A stretch of 64,000 nucleotides of DNA from Spirosoma lacussanchae. Lineage in GTDB: Bacteria; Bacteroidota; Bacteroidia; Cytophagales; Spirosomataceae. The stretch lies in assembly GCF_005870035.1 (NCBI RefSeq), contig NZ_SWJG01000005.1, positions 62,001 through 126,000 on the forward strand. The letters run 5' to 3'. Position 1 is the first letter of the stretch, and the number at the start of each line of letters is the position of its first letter. Below are positions 51,691-59,945 of this stretch, piece after piece. The notes beneath the pieces were generated by a model. The model was not told the origin of the DNA, did no database searches, and saw only the letters and a program-made list of their open reading frames with translations. The position numbers were made by a program, and so were the translations under genes.

Positions 51691-52025
51691 TAGTGGAACC
51701 AGTTATGTTGAGTAAGCTTTCCGCCCATCGGAAAAGCAACAGTATTACTGGATCGGCGACAAACAGTTTTGTATGATCTATAAAATATGTAGACTTACTT
51801 ATTTTATTGAGTAAGCGGTAGGTGCCGGACCGAATCCTCACTGGCGGGTCGTTTTACGTACGGTCTGTAACCTATATACGTAGCCCTGCATTGGAGGCAA
51901 TCAGAAGACCGTCTGCGACCGGGGTCTGTTCCGAAATAGGCCGAAAAACGACGGTGTGGGAGGCTCGTGGTGACGACTAATTTGCTTTATTTACAGTTGA
52001 TCGTCTGCTGTTCTCCCACCTGCCC
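51691..52025. other. 335-bp divergent intergenic region, AT-rich part, no gene seen
   Basis: Separates the ferritin-like operon (minus) from the beta-lactamase gene (plus). It includes an AT-rich stretch (51770-51820) with a short CTTACT...AGTAAG stem at 51794-51815. No TAnnTTTG element and no coding frame were found. Confidence 0.55.
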
Positions 52026-52841
52026 ATGCTTACCCGCTTTCTGTTGGTGGCCCTGGTCTTTTGCTGTGGCTACCGGCCTCCCGTATCCGTTATTGACCGG
52101 CCCGACCTGGGCCGTTTTTTCGACGCCGAAAAGCTGAACGGCTCGTTTCTGCTGTATGATCTGAAAAAGGACAGGTACATAGCCTATCGGTACGCGCGCA
52201 GTCAGAAGGGGTTTCTGCCTGCGTCGACCTATAAAATCATCAACACCCTGATCGGACTCGAAACGGGGCTGTTAGCCGATGAAGCGACGATCATGAAATG
52301 GGATGGAGTCCGGCGCGCACGGGAGGTGCTGAACAAGGACATGACCCTCCGCGAAGCTTTTCAGGTATCCTGCGTACCGTGTTATCAGGAACTGGCCCGG
52401 AAGATTGGGCTGGAACGCATGCGGTCGTTCGTGCAAGAAGCCGACTACGGCCATATGGACATTCAGGCTGGCAACCTCGATACGTTCTGGCTACGCGGGA
52501 AATCGCGGATTAGCCCGAAAGAAGAGGTCGATTTTCTCCGCCGGGTCTATACGGGGCAGGTGCCGTTCTCGAAACCCAATCTGGCCACCCTCAAAAAGGT
52601 GATGCTGCTGGACGACCAACCCACCCACCGGCTGTACGGCAAAACCGGCTGGGCTTCAGAAATAGATGGTATCGGTATAGACGGGCCCGATATTGGCTGG
52701 TTTGTTGGCTACGTCGAGAAGGGCGACGACGTTTATTTCTTTGCTACCAATATCGAAAGCTCCCCGCCAGTTCCTGATACCTTTCTGGCGGGTCGCCGGC
52801 GGGTTACAGAGCGGATTCTGACTGAACTGGGCATTCTTTAA
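52026..52841 (+). CDS. class D (OXA-type) beta-lactamase
   Basis: 271 residues with signal-like N-terminus LTRFLLVALVFCCGY. Class D motifs in order: S67-T-Y-K70 (LPASTYKIINTLIGLETG; the Lys is carboxylated in active enzymes), S115-C-V117, Y141-G-H143 where OXA enzymes have YGN, FWLRG with Trp155, and K206-T-G208 (LYGKTGWAS), then WFVGYVE. Positions almost coincide with OXA-10, so an active serine hydrolase is expected. The same fold includes BlaR/MecR sensors, but no membrane domain is attached here. It overlaps the convergent ABC transporter gene by 4 bp. The composition is like its neighbours, so it is probably an ancestral chromosomal gene. Confidence 0.93.
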   Translation: MLTRFLLVALVFCCGYRPPVSVIDRPDLGRFFDAEKLNGSFLLYDLKKDRYIAYRYARSQKGFLPASTYKIINTLIGLETGLLADEATIMKWDGVRRAREVLNKDMTLREAFQVSCVPCYQELARKIGLERMRSFVQEADYGHMDIQAGNLDTFWLRGKSRISPKEEVDFLRRVYTGQVPFSKPNLATLKKVMLLDDQPTHRLYGKTGWASEIDGIGIDGPDIGWFVGYVEKGDDVYFFATNIESSPPVPDTFLAGRRRVTERILTELGIL

Positions 52842-54670
52842 ACGCTCTGCATGGTGCTGAGTTTCCGGTAAAACCCTTCGTCGAGGGTTAGCAGCTCGGT
52901 ATGGCGCCCGCGTTCAACGATGCGTCCCTGGTTCACGACCAAAATCTCGTCGGCATGCTGAATGGTGCTGAGCCGGTGGGCAATGACGAGGGTAGTCCGG
53001 TTGGCCATCAGGCGCGTTAGGGCTTCCTGCACCAGTTTCTCCGACTCGGTATCGAGGGCCGATGTGGCTTCGTCCAGAATCAGAATGGGCGGGTTTTTCA
53101 GGATAGCCCGGGCAATGCTGATCCGCTGCCGCTGTCCGCCCGATAGTTTGCCGCCCCGGTCGCCGATAACGGTCTGGTAGCCATCGGGCTGCGCCAGAAT
53201 GAAATCGTGGGCGTTGGCAATGCGGGCCGCTTCCATAACCGCAGCTTCGGTCGTGGGCGTGCCGAAGGCGATATTGTTGAAGATCGTGTCGTTGAACAGA
53301 ATGCTCTCCTGGGTTACGATGCCCATCTGGCTGCGTAGCGAAGCCAGTGTACAGTCGCGGAGGTCGACTCCATCGATCAGGATGCGGCCGGCGGTGGGGT
53401 CGTAGAAACGCGGAATCAGGTCGGCAATGGTTGATTTTCCCCCGCCCGACGACCCGACCAGGGCAATGGTTTTTCCTTTGGGCAGGTCGAAGCTGACCTC
53501 GCGTAATACTTGTGTATCGGCGTTATAGGCAAAGGATACCTGCTGTACCGAAATTCGGTCGCTGAAGTCGCTGAGCGTTACGGCGCCGGGTTTGTCCTGA
53601 ACGGCGGGCTCCGTATCGATCAGCTCCAGCACCCGTTCGCCCGAGGCCAGGCCGCGTTGCGAGCCGCTGAACGCATTGCTGATGTCCTTGGCCGGGCGCG
53701 TCACCTGCGAGAAGATAGCGATGTAGGAAATAAACTCGGCCGCGGTCAGATCAGACTGGCCGCTCAGCACCAGCGAACCGCCGTAGAGCAGGATACCGGC
53801 CACAACAGCCACGCCCATCACTTCCGAGAACGGGGAGGCCAGCTCGCGCCGGTTGGCCAGCGACCGGACGGCCTGTCGATAGCCTTCGTTCTCGGCCCTG
53901 AATTTTTCCAGGATAAACCCTTCGGCCACAAACCCTTTCACGACCCGCATCCCGCCAAATGTTTCATCGAGCAGGCTCACCAGCCCGCTCAGCCGTTGCT
54001 GACCCGCCTGCGCATCGCGTTTCATGCGCCGGACCAGCGTGGCAATAAACCCGCCCGATACCGGAATGACGATGATGGCAAACAGCGTCAGCTTAACCGA
54101 TATGCTCAGGAGTGCGATGATATAGCCGATCAGCAGGAATACTTCTTTTGAAGCCGCCGATAGCGTATTGGCAATGGAATTTTCGACCTCCTGCACATCG
54201 GTCGTAGTCCGCGAAATGAGGTTTCCTTTTCGCTCGTTTGAGAAGAAACCCAGATGCAGCTCGAGCGTCCGGCTGAAAACCGCTTCGCGCAGACGGGCTA
54301 CCATGCGGGCTTTGAACGATTCCAGCTGCCGCACCGACAGGTACTTGAACAGGTTGCTGAACAGGACCGAGGCCACAATAACCGCGCATACGAACTGGAG
54401 TGCGCCGACTTTTCCATAATCGCGGAACACCTGCGCAAAGTAATACCGGAAAAAATCGACGGGTCCGGAGGTCAGGTCCGGGGCAGGCTGGCTGAGAAAG
54501 GCCTGCATTTGGGCCGGGTCTACCTTATCGAAAAGGATGCTGAGGAGTGGAATCAGTAAGGTAAAGTTCAACACGCCAAACACACTGGCCAGGAGCGACG
54601 TCGCCACGAACGGCGTCAGGAAGCGGCCCAGCGGACTGGCAAACGAGAGTAAGCGGAGGTAGGTCTTCAT
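52838..54670 (-). CDS. MsbA-like ABC exporter (fused permease and ATPase)
   Basis: 610 residues: six membrane helices (about 20-320; LTPFVATSLLASVFGVLNFTLLIPLL in parts, YIIALLSISVKLTLFAIIVIPVSGGFI in parts) and an ATPase domain with Walker A GSSGGGKSTIADL, signature LSGGQRQRISIARAI, Walker B ILILDEATSALD and the His switch IAHRLSTIQ. It is a half-transporter acting as a homodimer, of the lipid A/multidrug type. A TAnnTTTG element ends only nine bases before the start codon, suggesting a very short leader. It is divergent from the PadR gene. Confidence 0.95.
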   Translation of the reverse strand: MKTYLRLLSFASPLGRFLTPFVATSLLASVFGVLNFTLLIPLLSILFDKVDPAQMQAFLSQPAPDLTSGPVDFFRYYFAQVFRDYGKVGALQFVCAVIVASVLFSNLFKYLSVRQLESFKARMVARLREAVFSRTLELHLGFFSNERKGNLISRTTTDVQEVENSIANTLSAASKEVFLLIGYIIALLSISVKLTLFAIIVIPVSGGFIATLVRRMKRDAQAGQQRLSGLVSLLDETFGGMRVVKGFVAEGFILEKFRAENEGYRQAVRSLANRRELASPFSEVMGVAVVAGILLYGGSLVLSGQSDLTAAEFISYIAIFSQVTRPAKDISNAFSGSQRGLASGERVLELIDTEPAVQDKPGAVTLSDFSDRISVQQVSFAYNADTQVLREVSFDLPKGKTIALVGSSGGGKSTIADLIPRFYDPTAGRILIDGVDLRDCTLASLRSQMGIVTQESILFNDTIFNNIAFGTPTTEAAVMEAARIANAHDFILAQPDGYQTVIGDRGGKLSGGQRQRISIARAILKNPPILILDEATSALDTESEKLVQEALTRLMANRTTLVIAHRLSTIQHADEILVVNQGRIVERGRHTELLTLDEGFYRKLSTMQSV

Positions 54671-54679
54671 TGGTCCTGC

Positions 54680-54687
54680 AAAGGTAG
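54680..54687 (-). promoter_or_regulatory. TAnnTTTG -7 element of the ABC exporter gene
   Basis: Minus-strand TACCTTTG ends nine bases from the ATG at 54670, implying a leader of only a few bases. Confidence 0.6.
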
Positions 54688-54740
54688 CACCCCCTCCTTA
54701 TTTTTATACCTAAGATTTGTAGGTATATAATTTTTGGTTG

Positions 54741-54748
54741 TATGTTTG
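54741..54748 (+). promoter_or_regulatory. TAnnTTTG promoter of the padR gene
   Basis: TATGTTTG four bases before the ATG at 54753, with TTTG at 54716-54719 as -33 (21-bp spacing). This supports the start at 54753 and a leaderless or nearly leaderless message. Confidence 0.65.
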
Positions 54749-54752
54749 GGGT

Positions 54753-55097
54753 ATGAACAACAGCAACAACGCTCAACTGCTTAAAGGAAGTTTATCGGTC
54801 ATGATTCTGCGACTGCTGGAAGATCGCGACCGCATGTACGGCTACGAGATTACCCAGAAAGTAAAGGAGCTCACGGCGGGCGAGATGACCATAACGGAAG
54901 GCGCCCTATATCCGGCTCTGCACAAACTCGAAGCCGACGGCTTGCTGACTACCGAAACCCAGGTCGTTGAGGGCCGCGCCCGCAAATACTACTCACTGAC
55001 CAAAACCGGCCATACCGAAGCGGCCAGCCGCGTAGCTGACCTGTCGGCTTTTCTGAATAATCTGAACCTGGTGCTTAACCTCAAACCGTCTGTATAA
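54753..55097 (+). CDS. PadR family transcriptional regulator
   Basis: 114 residues: winged-helix regulator. LLKGSLSVMILRLLEDRDRMYGYEI and TITEGALYPALHKLEADGLL are the PadR hallmarks, with the wing in GRARKYYSLTKTG. Only the short subfamily-s2-like C-terminal helix is present for dimerisation. The gene is followed after two bases by a frameshifted membrane protein that it probably controls. Start chosen at ATG 54753; an upstream TTG (54738) lies within the promoter. Confidence 0.94.
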   Translation: MNNSNNAQLLKGSLSVMILRLLEDRDRMYGYEITQKVKELTAGEMTITEGALYPALHKLEADGLLTTETQVVEGRARKYYSLTKTGHTEAASRVADLSAFLNNLNLVLNLKPSV

Positions 55098-55099
55098 CG

Positions 55100-55773
55100 A
55101 TGGCGCTTACGACTATTCAGCTGAAAACACTGCGTTACGACCTGCAGGAGCTGGCGCATATCGAATACCACGACGTGCTGACCGAACTGCTCGATCACTA
55201 CGCTACCCTGACGGAGCAGAAAATGGAAACCGGCCTTTCGTTCGAGGAGGCCAGCCGATGGGCCTGGGCCGAACTGGGGTCGGGGAAGGGGTTGCAGGCT
55301 ATTCAGGCTGATTTTGTCAGGAACATCCGGCGGCAAATCCGACGTCAGCATATGGGCGTTCTGAAAAGCTATTTCCGCTGGCCCACCACCGTACTGACCG
55401 CCCTGGTGGGTGTGATTACTTATCTGGTGGTGCCCATGCTCTCCGGCAGTGCCTGCTGATCGGTTCGTTCGGGGTGACGCTGGTGCCGGTTGCCGTGCTT
55501 TTACTGGGCTACTGGCATGGCTATCACCAGCGGGAGAACGTCGATAAAATCGTCTGGAAATACATATATCGGGTAGGAATCCTGCCTGTCAACGTGTTTC
55601 AGATCGTAACAAACGGCAGCAATGCTGGCTTCTTCGGCGACGCTTCCTCCTCGGCGCGGGTATTTTTGCAGACGCATACCAGCGTGCTGGCCATGCTTTC
55701 GCTCCTGCTGCCGATCTATGCCGCCAGTTTTATTCAGTTGTATCAACAGAAATACGTCTACAAACCCGCCTGA
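55100..55773 (+). pseudogene. PadR-linked membrane protein interrupted by a frameshift
   Basis: Two reading frames cover one likely protein. Frame 1, 55100-55459, encodes a soluble N-terminus (IQLKTLRYDLQELAHIEYHDVL ... FEEASRWAWAELGSG) and a first membrane helix (VLTALVGVITYLVVPML). Just before its stop the reading shifts, and 55438-55773 in the other frame continues QCLLIGSFGVTLVPVAVLLLGYWHGYHQ and a last helix SVLAMLSLLLPIYAASFIQL. The junction fits loss of one base (or gain of two) around 55438-55455. It could be a true pseudogene, a sequencing error, or programmed shifting. The second frame alone could start at GTG 55474. Such proteins are often paired with PadR; function unknown. Confidence 0.65.
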
Positions 55774-55860
55774 TTCTTCGGTGCCGGTAGGCGTTATATT
55801 ATTTTGTTCGTTCCTGCTGTGCCTACTGTCAGGGGCTACGACTACCAACAGGGGTAAAAG

Positions 55861-55909
55861 AAAAACGGTCCCCGCTGTCAGAAGACTACTGGCAGCGGGG
55901 ACTGTTTTT
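55861..55909. terminator. bidirectional terminator ending the PadR unit and the ten-gene array
   Basis: AAAAACGGTCCCCGCTGTCAG and CTGGCAGCGGGGACTGTTTTT (given in parts) form a long stem with A/T tails on both sides. It sits between the two converging units. Confidence 0.9.
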
Positions 55910-55920
55910 CACTTTTCTAT

Positions 55921-56271
55921 TTATTCGTTGCCAATCTGGCCGGCCAGTGACCGCAGGGCCGAAGCCAGTCCTTCGAGTCGGGGGGCTATGTCGCCTTCCG
56001 AGCCCATCAGGGTGCTGAATTCGGTGGTTTGGGTGGCCAGCGTCTGGAGCAGGCCGCTCAGCTCCGATGCGTTGATCTGATCGCTTTTCAGCTGCGTCTT
56101 TACCCGTTCGAGCGTATCGGCTATCTCCGTAGCGTTGTCGGTCTGACGAAGCTGTTCGAGCCATTGGTCAATGACACCGGTGCCACTTTGGGGCGTTTCG
56201 TTGGTGACGTCGGCCTCCAGAACCCCCATCGTTGAGTCGAGGAGGTCGGTTGATTTTTCGTGATTGAGCAT
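55921..56271 (-). CDS. array paralogue J (last gene), helical protein of unknown family
   Basis: 116 residues, no signal peptide or membrane segment. It carries the array signature SGTGVIDQWLEQLR (G-x2-V-I-x2-W) near residue 30, ATEIADTLERVKTQLKSDQ in the third helix, SELSGLLQTLATQTTEF in the fourth and RLEGLASALRSLAGQIGNE at the end. Its first helix DLLDSTMGVLEAD matches the L-x-D/E-x-T pattern of the others. It is among the most divergent members and lies next to the terminator, so it is the last gene of the unit. Confidence 0.75.
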   Translation of the reverse strand: MLNHEKSTDLLDSTMGVLEADVTNETPQSGTGVIDQWLEQLRQTDNATEIADTLERVKTQLKSDQINASELSGLLQTLATQTTEFSTLMGSEGDIAPRLEGLASALRSLAGQIGNE

Positions 56272-56305
56272 TGGCGTGAAAACGTATGGTTAATGAATAG
56301 ATTGG

Positions 56306-56656
56306 TTAAAACTGGCTGCTGAAGTTGCGCAGGGCGCTGGCGAGCTGTACCAGCTGACCCGACGTGGCTCCGGTAGCTGAGGGTTCCTGCGCAATGGCCG
56401 ATGTATGACTGGCAAGACTCAGGAGCAGATGTCGGATCGATTCTGGATCGGGGGTGTCCATTTTCAGCTGATCGCGCAGGGTGGTCAGTTCAGCCTGAAT
56501 ACGCTCCGTGCCGACATCGCCCCGCAGTGCGTTCAGCCAGCCTTCCAGCATCAGCATACCGCGTTCGGGCGATACAATGGCATCGCTGCCTTCACCAAAT
56601 GCGCCGAGCGTATCGGCCAGCATTCGGTTTTCGAGTGAGGTTTGAGTTTCTTCCAT
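56306..56656 (-). CDS. array paralogue I, helical protein of unknown family
   Basis: 116 residues. Signature RGMLMLEGWLNALRGD (G-x2-M-L-x2-W). First helix NRMLADTLGAFGEGSDA; third RIQAELTTLRDQLKMD; fourth ESIRHLLLSLASHTSAIA; last QLVQLASALRNFSSQF. It is closest to paralogue H (shared ML-x-DTL, GWL-x-AL, LR-x-F), pointing to a recent duplication. The gap to the next gene is 34 bp. Predicted cytoplasmic. Confidence 0.75.
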   Translation of the reverse strand: MEETQTSLENRMLADTLGAFGEGSDAIVSPERGMLMLEGWLNALRGDVGTERIQAELTTLRDQLKMDTPDPESIRHLLLSLASHTSAIAQEPSATGATSGQLVQLASALRNFSSQF

Positions 56657-56694
56657 GGTCTTGTGTAGTGTATTGATGAAAAAAACGGCAGCTG

Positions 56695-57039
56695 CTAGAG
56701 CTTGCTGCCAAAATTTCGTAGCATCTTCGACAGGCTTTCGAGCCCACCCGTCCAGGTGCCTTCGGCGTTAGGACCCTCGGCGGTTTGCTGAGCCTGGTCA
56801 GCCAGGCCTTCCATGAGCAGCCGAATCCGCTGGCTGTTGGGCTGGGCTGCCTGAAGTTCTGTACGCAGTTCATTCAGCTGGCCCTGGAGTTGACCCAGAT
56901 TCGGGTCGCCCTGCAGGGCCTGTAACCAGCCATCGATGAGCATGACGCCCTGAGCAGGCGAAACTCCGCCCTGGTTGCCATCGCGAAAGGTGGTCAGTGT
57001 GTCTTCGAGCATGCGCTCTTCGAGTACGTTCGATCCCAT
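56695..57039 (-). CDS. array paralogue H, helical protein of unknown family
   Basis: 114 residues from the chosen ATG (MGSNVLEERMLEDTL); an upstream ATG at 57072 adds 11 residues and cannot be excluded, but the start used here gives the same distance to the ML-x-DT motif as paralogue I. Signature QGVMLIDGWLQALQGD; third helix QLQGQLNELRTELQAA; fourth QRIRLLMEGLADQAQQTA; last GLESLSKMLRNFGSKL. Predicted soluble, all helical. Confidence 0.74.
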   Translation of the reverse strand: MGSNVLEERMLEDTLTTFRDGNQGGVSPAQGVMLIDGWLQALQGDPNLGQLQGQLNELRTELQAAQPNSQRIRLLMEGLADQAQQTAEGPNAEGTWTGGLESLSKMLRNFGSKL

Positions 57040-57127
57040 AGTAGTTGTTGTTTTATACGCTGTTTCGGTCATGTCAACCTGCTTCGCTATAGTGCATTAA
57101 GCAAAGGCCGACATGACCGAATAGCGG

Positions 57128-57466
57128 TTATAACTGATCGGCAAACAGCCGCAGCGACGTGGCTACGTCTTCGAGTTTACCAGCTGTCTGTTCCTGTATG
57201 TTCCGGCCCTGAGCTACCTGCGAGGTGTGGTCGGCAATGATCATGAGCAGGTCTTTGATGCGGTCCGTGTCTGGTTGGGCCAGTTGCAGCTGACCGCGCA
57301 GTTCCCGGAGCCGCCCTTCAATAATTTCGGCGCTTGGGTTACCGTCAATTACCTTCAGCCAGCCGTCGATAAGTTTTACCCCGTCGGTAGGAGAGGCCGC
57401 ATCGACGCTACCCAGGCCGTTGGCCGTCTGTTCGAACAGACGCTGATCCAATGCGTGTGAAGCCAT
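57128..57466 (-). CDS. array paralogue G, helical protein of unknown family
   Basis: 112 residues. Signature DGVKLIDGWLKVIDGN; first helix LDQRLFEQTANGLGS; third IIEGRLRELRGQLQLA; fourth DRIKDLLMIIADHTSQVA; last KLEDVATSLRLFADQL. Close to H and I in the GWL motif and in the lengths of its loops. No targeting signal. Confidence 0.75.
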   Translation of the reverse strand: MASHALDQRLFEQTANGLGSVDAASPTDGVKLIDGWLKVIDGNPSAEIIEGRLRELRGQLQLAQPDTDRIKDLLMIIADHTSQVAQGRNIQEQTAGKLEDVATSLRLFADQL

Positions 57467-57542
57467 AATTCGGTATGCTGTTTAGGGGTGATGTTGGCCT
57501 GGAGGGCTGCATTGACGGCCATTCAGGCCAGATATAGTGTGT

Positions 57543-57905
57543 CTAGACGGCTGTCGATAACTGACCGGCGAAGTTACGCAGGGCGGTAGCCAGCGTTTGC
57601 AGACCCGATTGCATGTCGCCCTCGGCTTTGGGGGCTGTCTGCTCGGTTTTGTCGGCGAGTTCGTTCAGCAGTTGCGTGAGCCGTTGATTGTCGGGCGCTC
57701 CCGTCTGCAGTTCATCGCGGAGCTGGGTGAGGGGGGCCATCAGGTCGCCGGTGAGGTGGTTATTTTTGATGGATGAGAACCAGTCGGTAATCAGCGACAT
57801 GCCCTCCTGGGGCGATGCGGCCTGGCCCTGATCGAAAGCGGCTACCGTAGCGTCGAGCAAGGTAGCGGCCGAGGAACCGGCGGTTTGTGAATGTTGGTTT
57901 GCCAT
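57543..57905 (-). CDS. array paralogue F, helical protein of unknown family
   Basis: 120 residues. Signature EGMSLITDWFSSIKNN; first helix AATLLDATVAAFDQG; third DLMAPLTQLRDELQTG; fourth QRLTQLLNELADKTEQTA; last GLQTLATALRNFAGQL. The A-S-P-x-x-G turn before the signature is shared with G, H and I (SP-x-x-G). Predicted cytoplasmic. Confidence 0.75.
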   Translation of the reverse strand: MANQHSQTAGSSAATLLDATVAAFDQGQAASPQEGMSLITDWFSSIKNNHLTGDLMAPLTQLRDELQTGAPDNQRLTQLLNELADKTEQTAPKAEGDMQSGLQTLATALRNFAGQLSTAV

Positions 57906-58006
57906 GATTCGTTGAGTAATGTATACAATGAAAACCGCCTGTGAAGCGGTTTGTTTCGTTTTGGCTCTTCTCTGGTTCGGATGAAAAAGAGAAGAGCCAA
58001 GGTGGT

Positions 58007-58696
58007 TTAATACTGTGACCGTCCACCCGACGAGCCGCTGCCGGAGTCGGCGGTGCCGCCCGAAACGCCCGAACGTTGGGTACCGGAGTTGGCGCTGTAG
58101 TCGTCGCCATCCGAACCGGTGCCGTAGCCCGACCCGTACGAGCCGCCGTCCTGCATCTGGGCACCGTCGCTGCCGGTAGTGTCGTCCATACCCATGGCCG
58201 AGCTGTTGCGATCTACCGTACCGCCGTTGCGATCCGAAAAATCATCGTCATTCTGCTGCGAGGGCGGAACACCCGATCCGCTCGTGGTCGATTCGCCACC
58301 AACGGTGCTGCTCATGGGTGCCTGCTGATTTTTGGCATCGGTCATATTGGCCGAGCCGCCGAGCTGGTTGCCAAATCCTTCGAGCGCTTCGATCAGGCTG
58401 TTGAGCCGGGTCTTCACGTCGGTATCGGCAGAGTTGGCTACCGCTCGCGCCTGTTCGGTCAGGTCGCTGAGTAGCTGCCGGATCTGCGAGCTGTCGGGGT
58501 TGCCGCTTTGCAGTTCGGCTTTCAGGTCGTTGAGGCTGCTGCTGACCGGGTTGGCGCTGTCGTCGGCGTCGCGCAGGGCGCTGGTCCAGCTGTCAATGAG
58601 TGATACACCGTCGAGCGGAGATACCGCTTTGGAATCGCCGTTGAAGGCATTGATGGTGGTCGTAATCAGGTTGGATGTCTGCTGATCGATTGCCAT
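58007..58696 (-). CDS. array paralogue E, with long Gly/Ser/Asp-rich tail
   Basis: 229 residues, twice the length of the others. Residues 1-112 are a normal member: first helix NLITTTINAFNGD, signature DGVSLIDSWTSALRDA, third VSSSLNDLKAELQSG, fourth SQIRQLLSDLTEQARAVA, last RLNSLIEALEGFGNQL. From about 113 on the chain is disordered and low-complexity in G, S, D, T, Q and N (GSYGSGYGTGSDGDDYS, SGSGSSGGRSQY), ending in Tyr. The tail has no membrane segment or known anchor. It is the only member with such a tail. Confidence 0.77.
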   Translation of the reverse strand: MAIDQQTSNLITTTINAFNGDSKAVSPLDGVSLIDSWTSALRDADDSANPVSSSLNDLKAELQSGNPDSSQIRQLLSDLTEQARAVANSADTDVKTRLNSLIEALEGFGNQLGGSANMTDAKNQQAPMSSTVGGESTTSGSGVPPSQQNDDDFSDRNGGTVDRNSSAMGMDDTTGSDGAQMQDGGSYGSGYGTGSDGDDYSANSGTQRSGVSGGTADSGSGSSGGRSQY

Positions 58697-58754
58697 AGTT
58701 GTACAGATGTAAGGGTATGGTTTTGTTGAGTAAAGCCTGTTAGTCGACAGGGTA

Positions 58755-59126
58755 TCAGAGGGTAGCCGCGATCTGCCGGTGCAGGTTTTCGAGGGTGGCT
58801 ACCAGTTGTGAGAGTTCGGTCTGCTCGGCGCTGGCCTGGGCCGACTGCATAACGCCTTTTGTCTGAGCAATCAGGTCGTCGAGAATTTCGGCGATAACCT
58901 GTCCGTCGGGCTGGCCTTCGTTCTGATCGGGGTCGAGTTCGCTCCGCAATTCTTCGAGGGTATCAACGATCTCGTCGGTTTCGTCGTCACCGGCTTCGTC
59001 GATGCGGTCGAGCCATTTGTCGATGAGCGCAATGCCGTCCTGGGGCTCAAGGGTACTGATGCTGCTGTCAAAGGCGTTGACGGTTTCGTCGATCAGCGAA
59101 AGCTGGTTTGGGTCGTTAGAAATCAT
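58755..59126 (-). CDS. array paralogue D, acidic helical protein of unknown family
   Basis: 123 residues, strongly acidic (third-helix region DDETDEIVDTLEELRSELDP). First helix LSLIDETVNAFDSS; signature DGIALIDKWLDRIDEA; fourth QVIAEILDDLIAQTKGVM; last LSQLVATLENLHRQI. Its start codon overlaps the stop of gene C upstream by 4 bp (ATGA), so C and D are translationally coupled. Confidence 0.76.
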   Translation of the reverse strand: MISNDPNQLSLIDETVNAFDSSISTLEPQDGIALIDKWLDRIDEAGDDETDEIVDTLEELRSELDPDQNEGQPDGQVIAEILDDLIAQTKGVMQSAQASAEQTELSQLVATLENLHRQIAATL

Positions 59127-59494
59127 GAGTTGTGTTTGTTGATTGGTAATTGCTGTTCAGTCGCCAGGCGCTGCCCAAACGAGGTCAGGGCTCTGACGAG
59201 GTCAGTCAGTGCGGAGTAATAGAGGTCGGCTGCTTCCGGCATGGCCCGGGCCGTTAGCTCACCTAGTTTTTTCACCAATTCACGTACCCGGCTGGTCTGG
59301 GTAGATTCGCTGGCCAGTTCCTGCTGCAGGGCCTGCAGGGCGGTGATCAGCTCGTCGAACCCGTCTTCTTTTTTCAGGGCCGTGATCCAGTCTCTGGTCA
59401 GGCTGGCCCCGTCGGCCGGCAGCGCTGTGTTGAGGTTGCCATCGAGGAAATCGATCGTCACGTCAATCAGTTTGTCGCTGTGTTCCTGTACCAT
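59123..59494 (-). CDS. array paralogue C, helical protein of unknown family
   Basis: 123 residues. First helix DKLIDVTIDFLDGN; signature DGASLTRDWITALKKE; third ELITALQALQQELASE; fourth SRVRELVKKLGELTARAM; last ALTDLVRALTSFGQRL plus a short polar tail. Its stop overlaps the start of D. Differs from most in having Thr in place of Ile two residues before the basic-acidic pair, but keeps the Trp. Confidence 0.75.
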   Translation of the reverse strand: MVQEHSDKLIDVTIDFLDGNLNTALPADGASLTRDWITALKKEDGFDELITALQALQQELASESTQTSRVRELVKKLGELTARAMPEAADLYYSALTDLVRALTSFGQRLATEQQLPINKHNS

Positions 59495-59524
59495 GTGGGT
59501 GTCGATTTTGGTGAACGAAGCGCG

Positions 59525-59866
59525 TCAGCTTGCCATACCCTGCGCAAAATCCTTGAGCGCTGTCGAGAGGTTTTGTAGATGCTGCTTGTAATCTCCTTCG
59601 GCGGTGTTGTTAGCCAGATCGATGGTCTGGCCCGACAAGTCGCGCAGGAGACGCTCTACGCTACGCATGTCGTTGGCGTTGAGGGCGTCGCGGAGTTTCT
59701 CCAGCGGTTCAGCTACCCACTGGGTGCTGACGTCGGAACGAACAATGCCAATCCAGTCCTGAATCAGGTTAACGCCCTGATCGGGGGTTGTGTCGGGTGC
59801 ACCCCCGCCCAGCGTATGGAGCGTATCGGAGAGCATAGTAGCAATTTTCTGATCGTGATGTGCCAT
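59525..59866 (-). CDS. array paralogue B, helical protein of unknown family
   Basis: 113 residues from MAHHDQKIATMLSDTL; a longer upstream reading (to 60007) would run across the intergenic gap and is not family-like. Signature QGVNLIQDWIGIVRSD; third VAEPLEKLRDALNAND; fourth RSVERLLRDLSGQTIDLA; last HLQNLSTALKDFAQGM. A His-rich N-terminus (MAHHD) resembles that of A (MAHAH). Confidence 0.75.
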   Translation of the reverse strand: MAHHDQKIATMLSDTLHTLGGGAPDTTPDQGVNLIQDWIGIVRSDVSTQWVAEPLEKLRDALNANDMRSVERLLRDLSGQTIDLANNTAEGDYKQHLQNLSTALKDFAQGMAS

Positions 59867-59945
59867 TGGGGTTGGGTTTTTAGTTTTCGGTTTTGGCCTG
59901 ACCCGGTGCCCGACAGGCTGTGCCGGTTGCCAAGTAACCAGCGGC

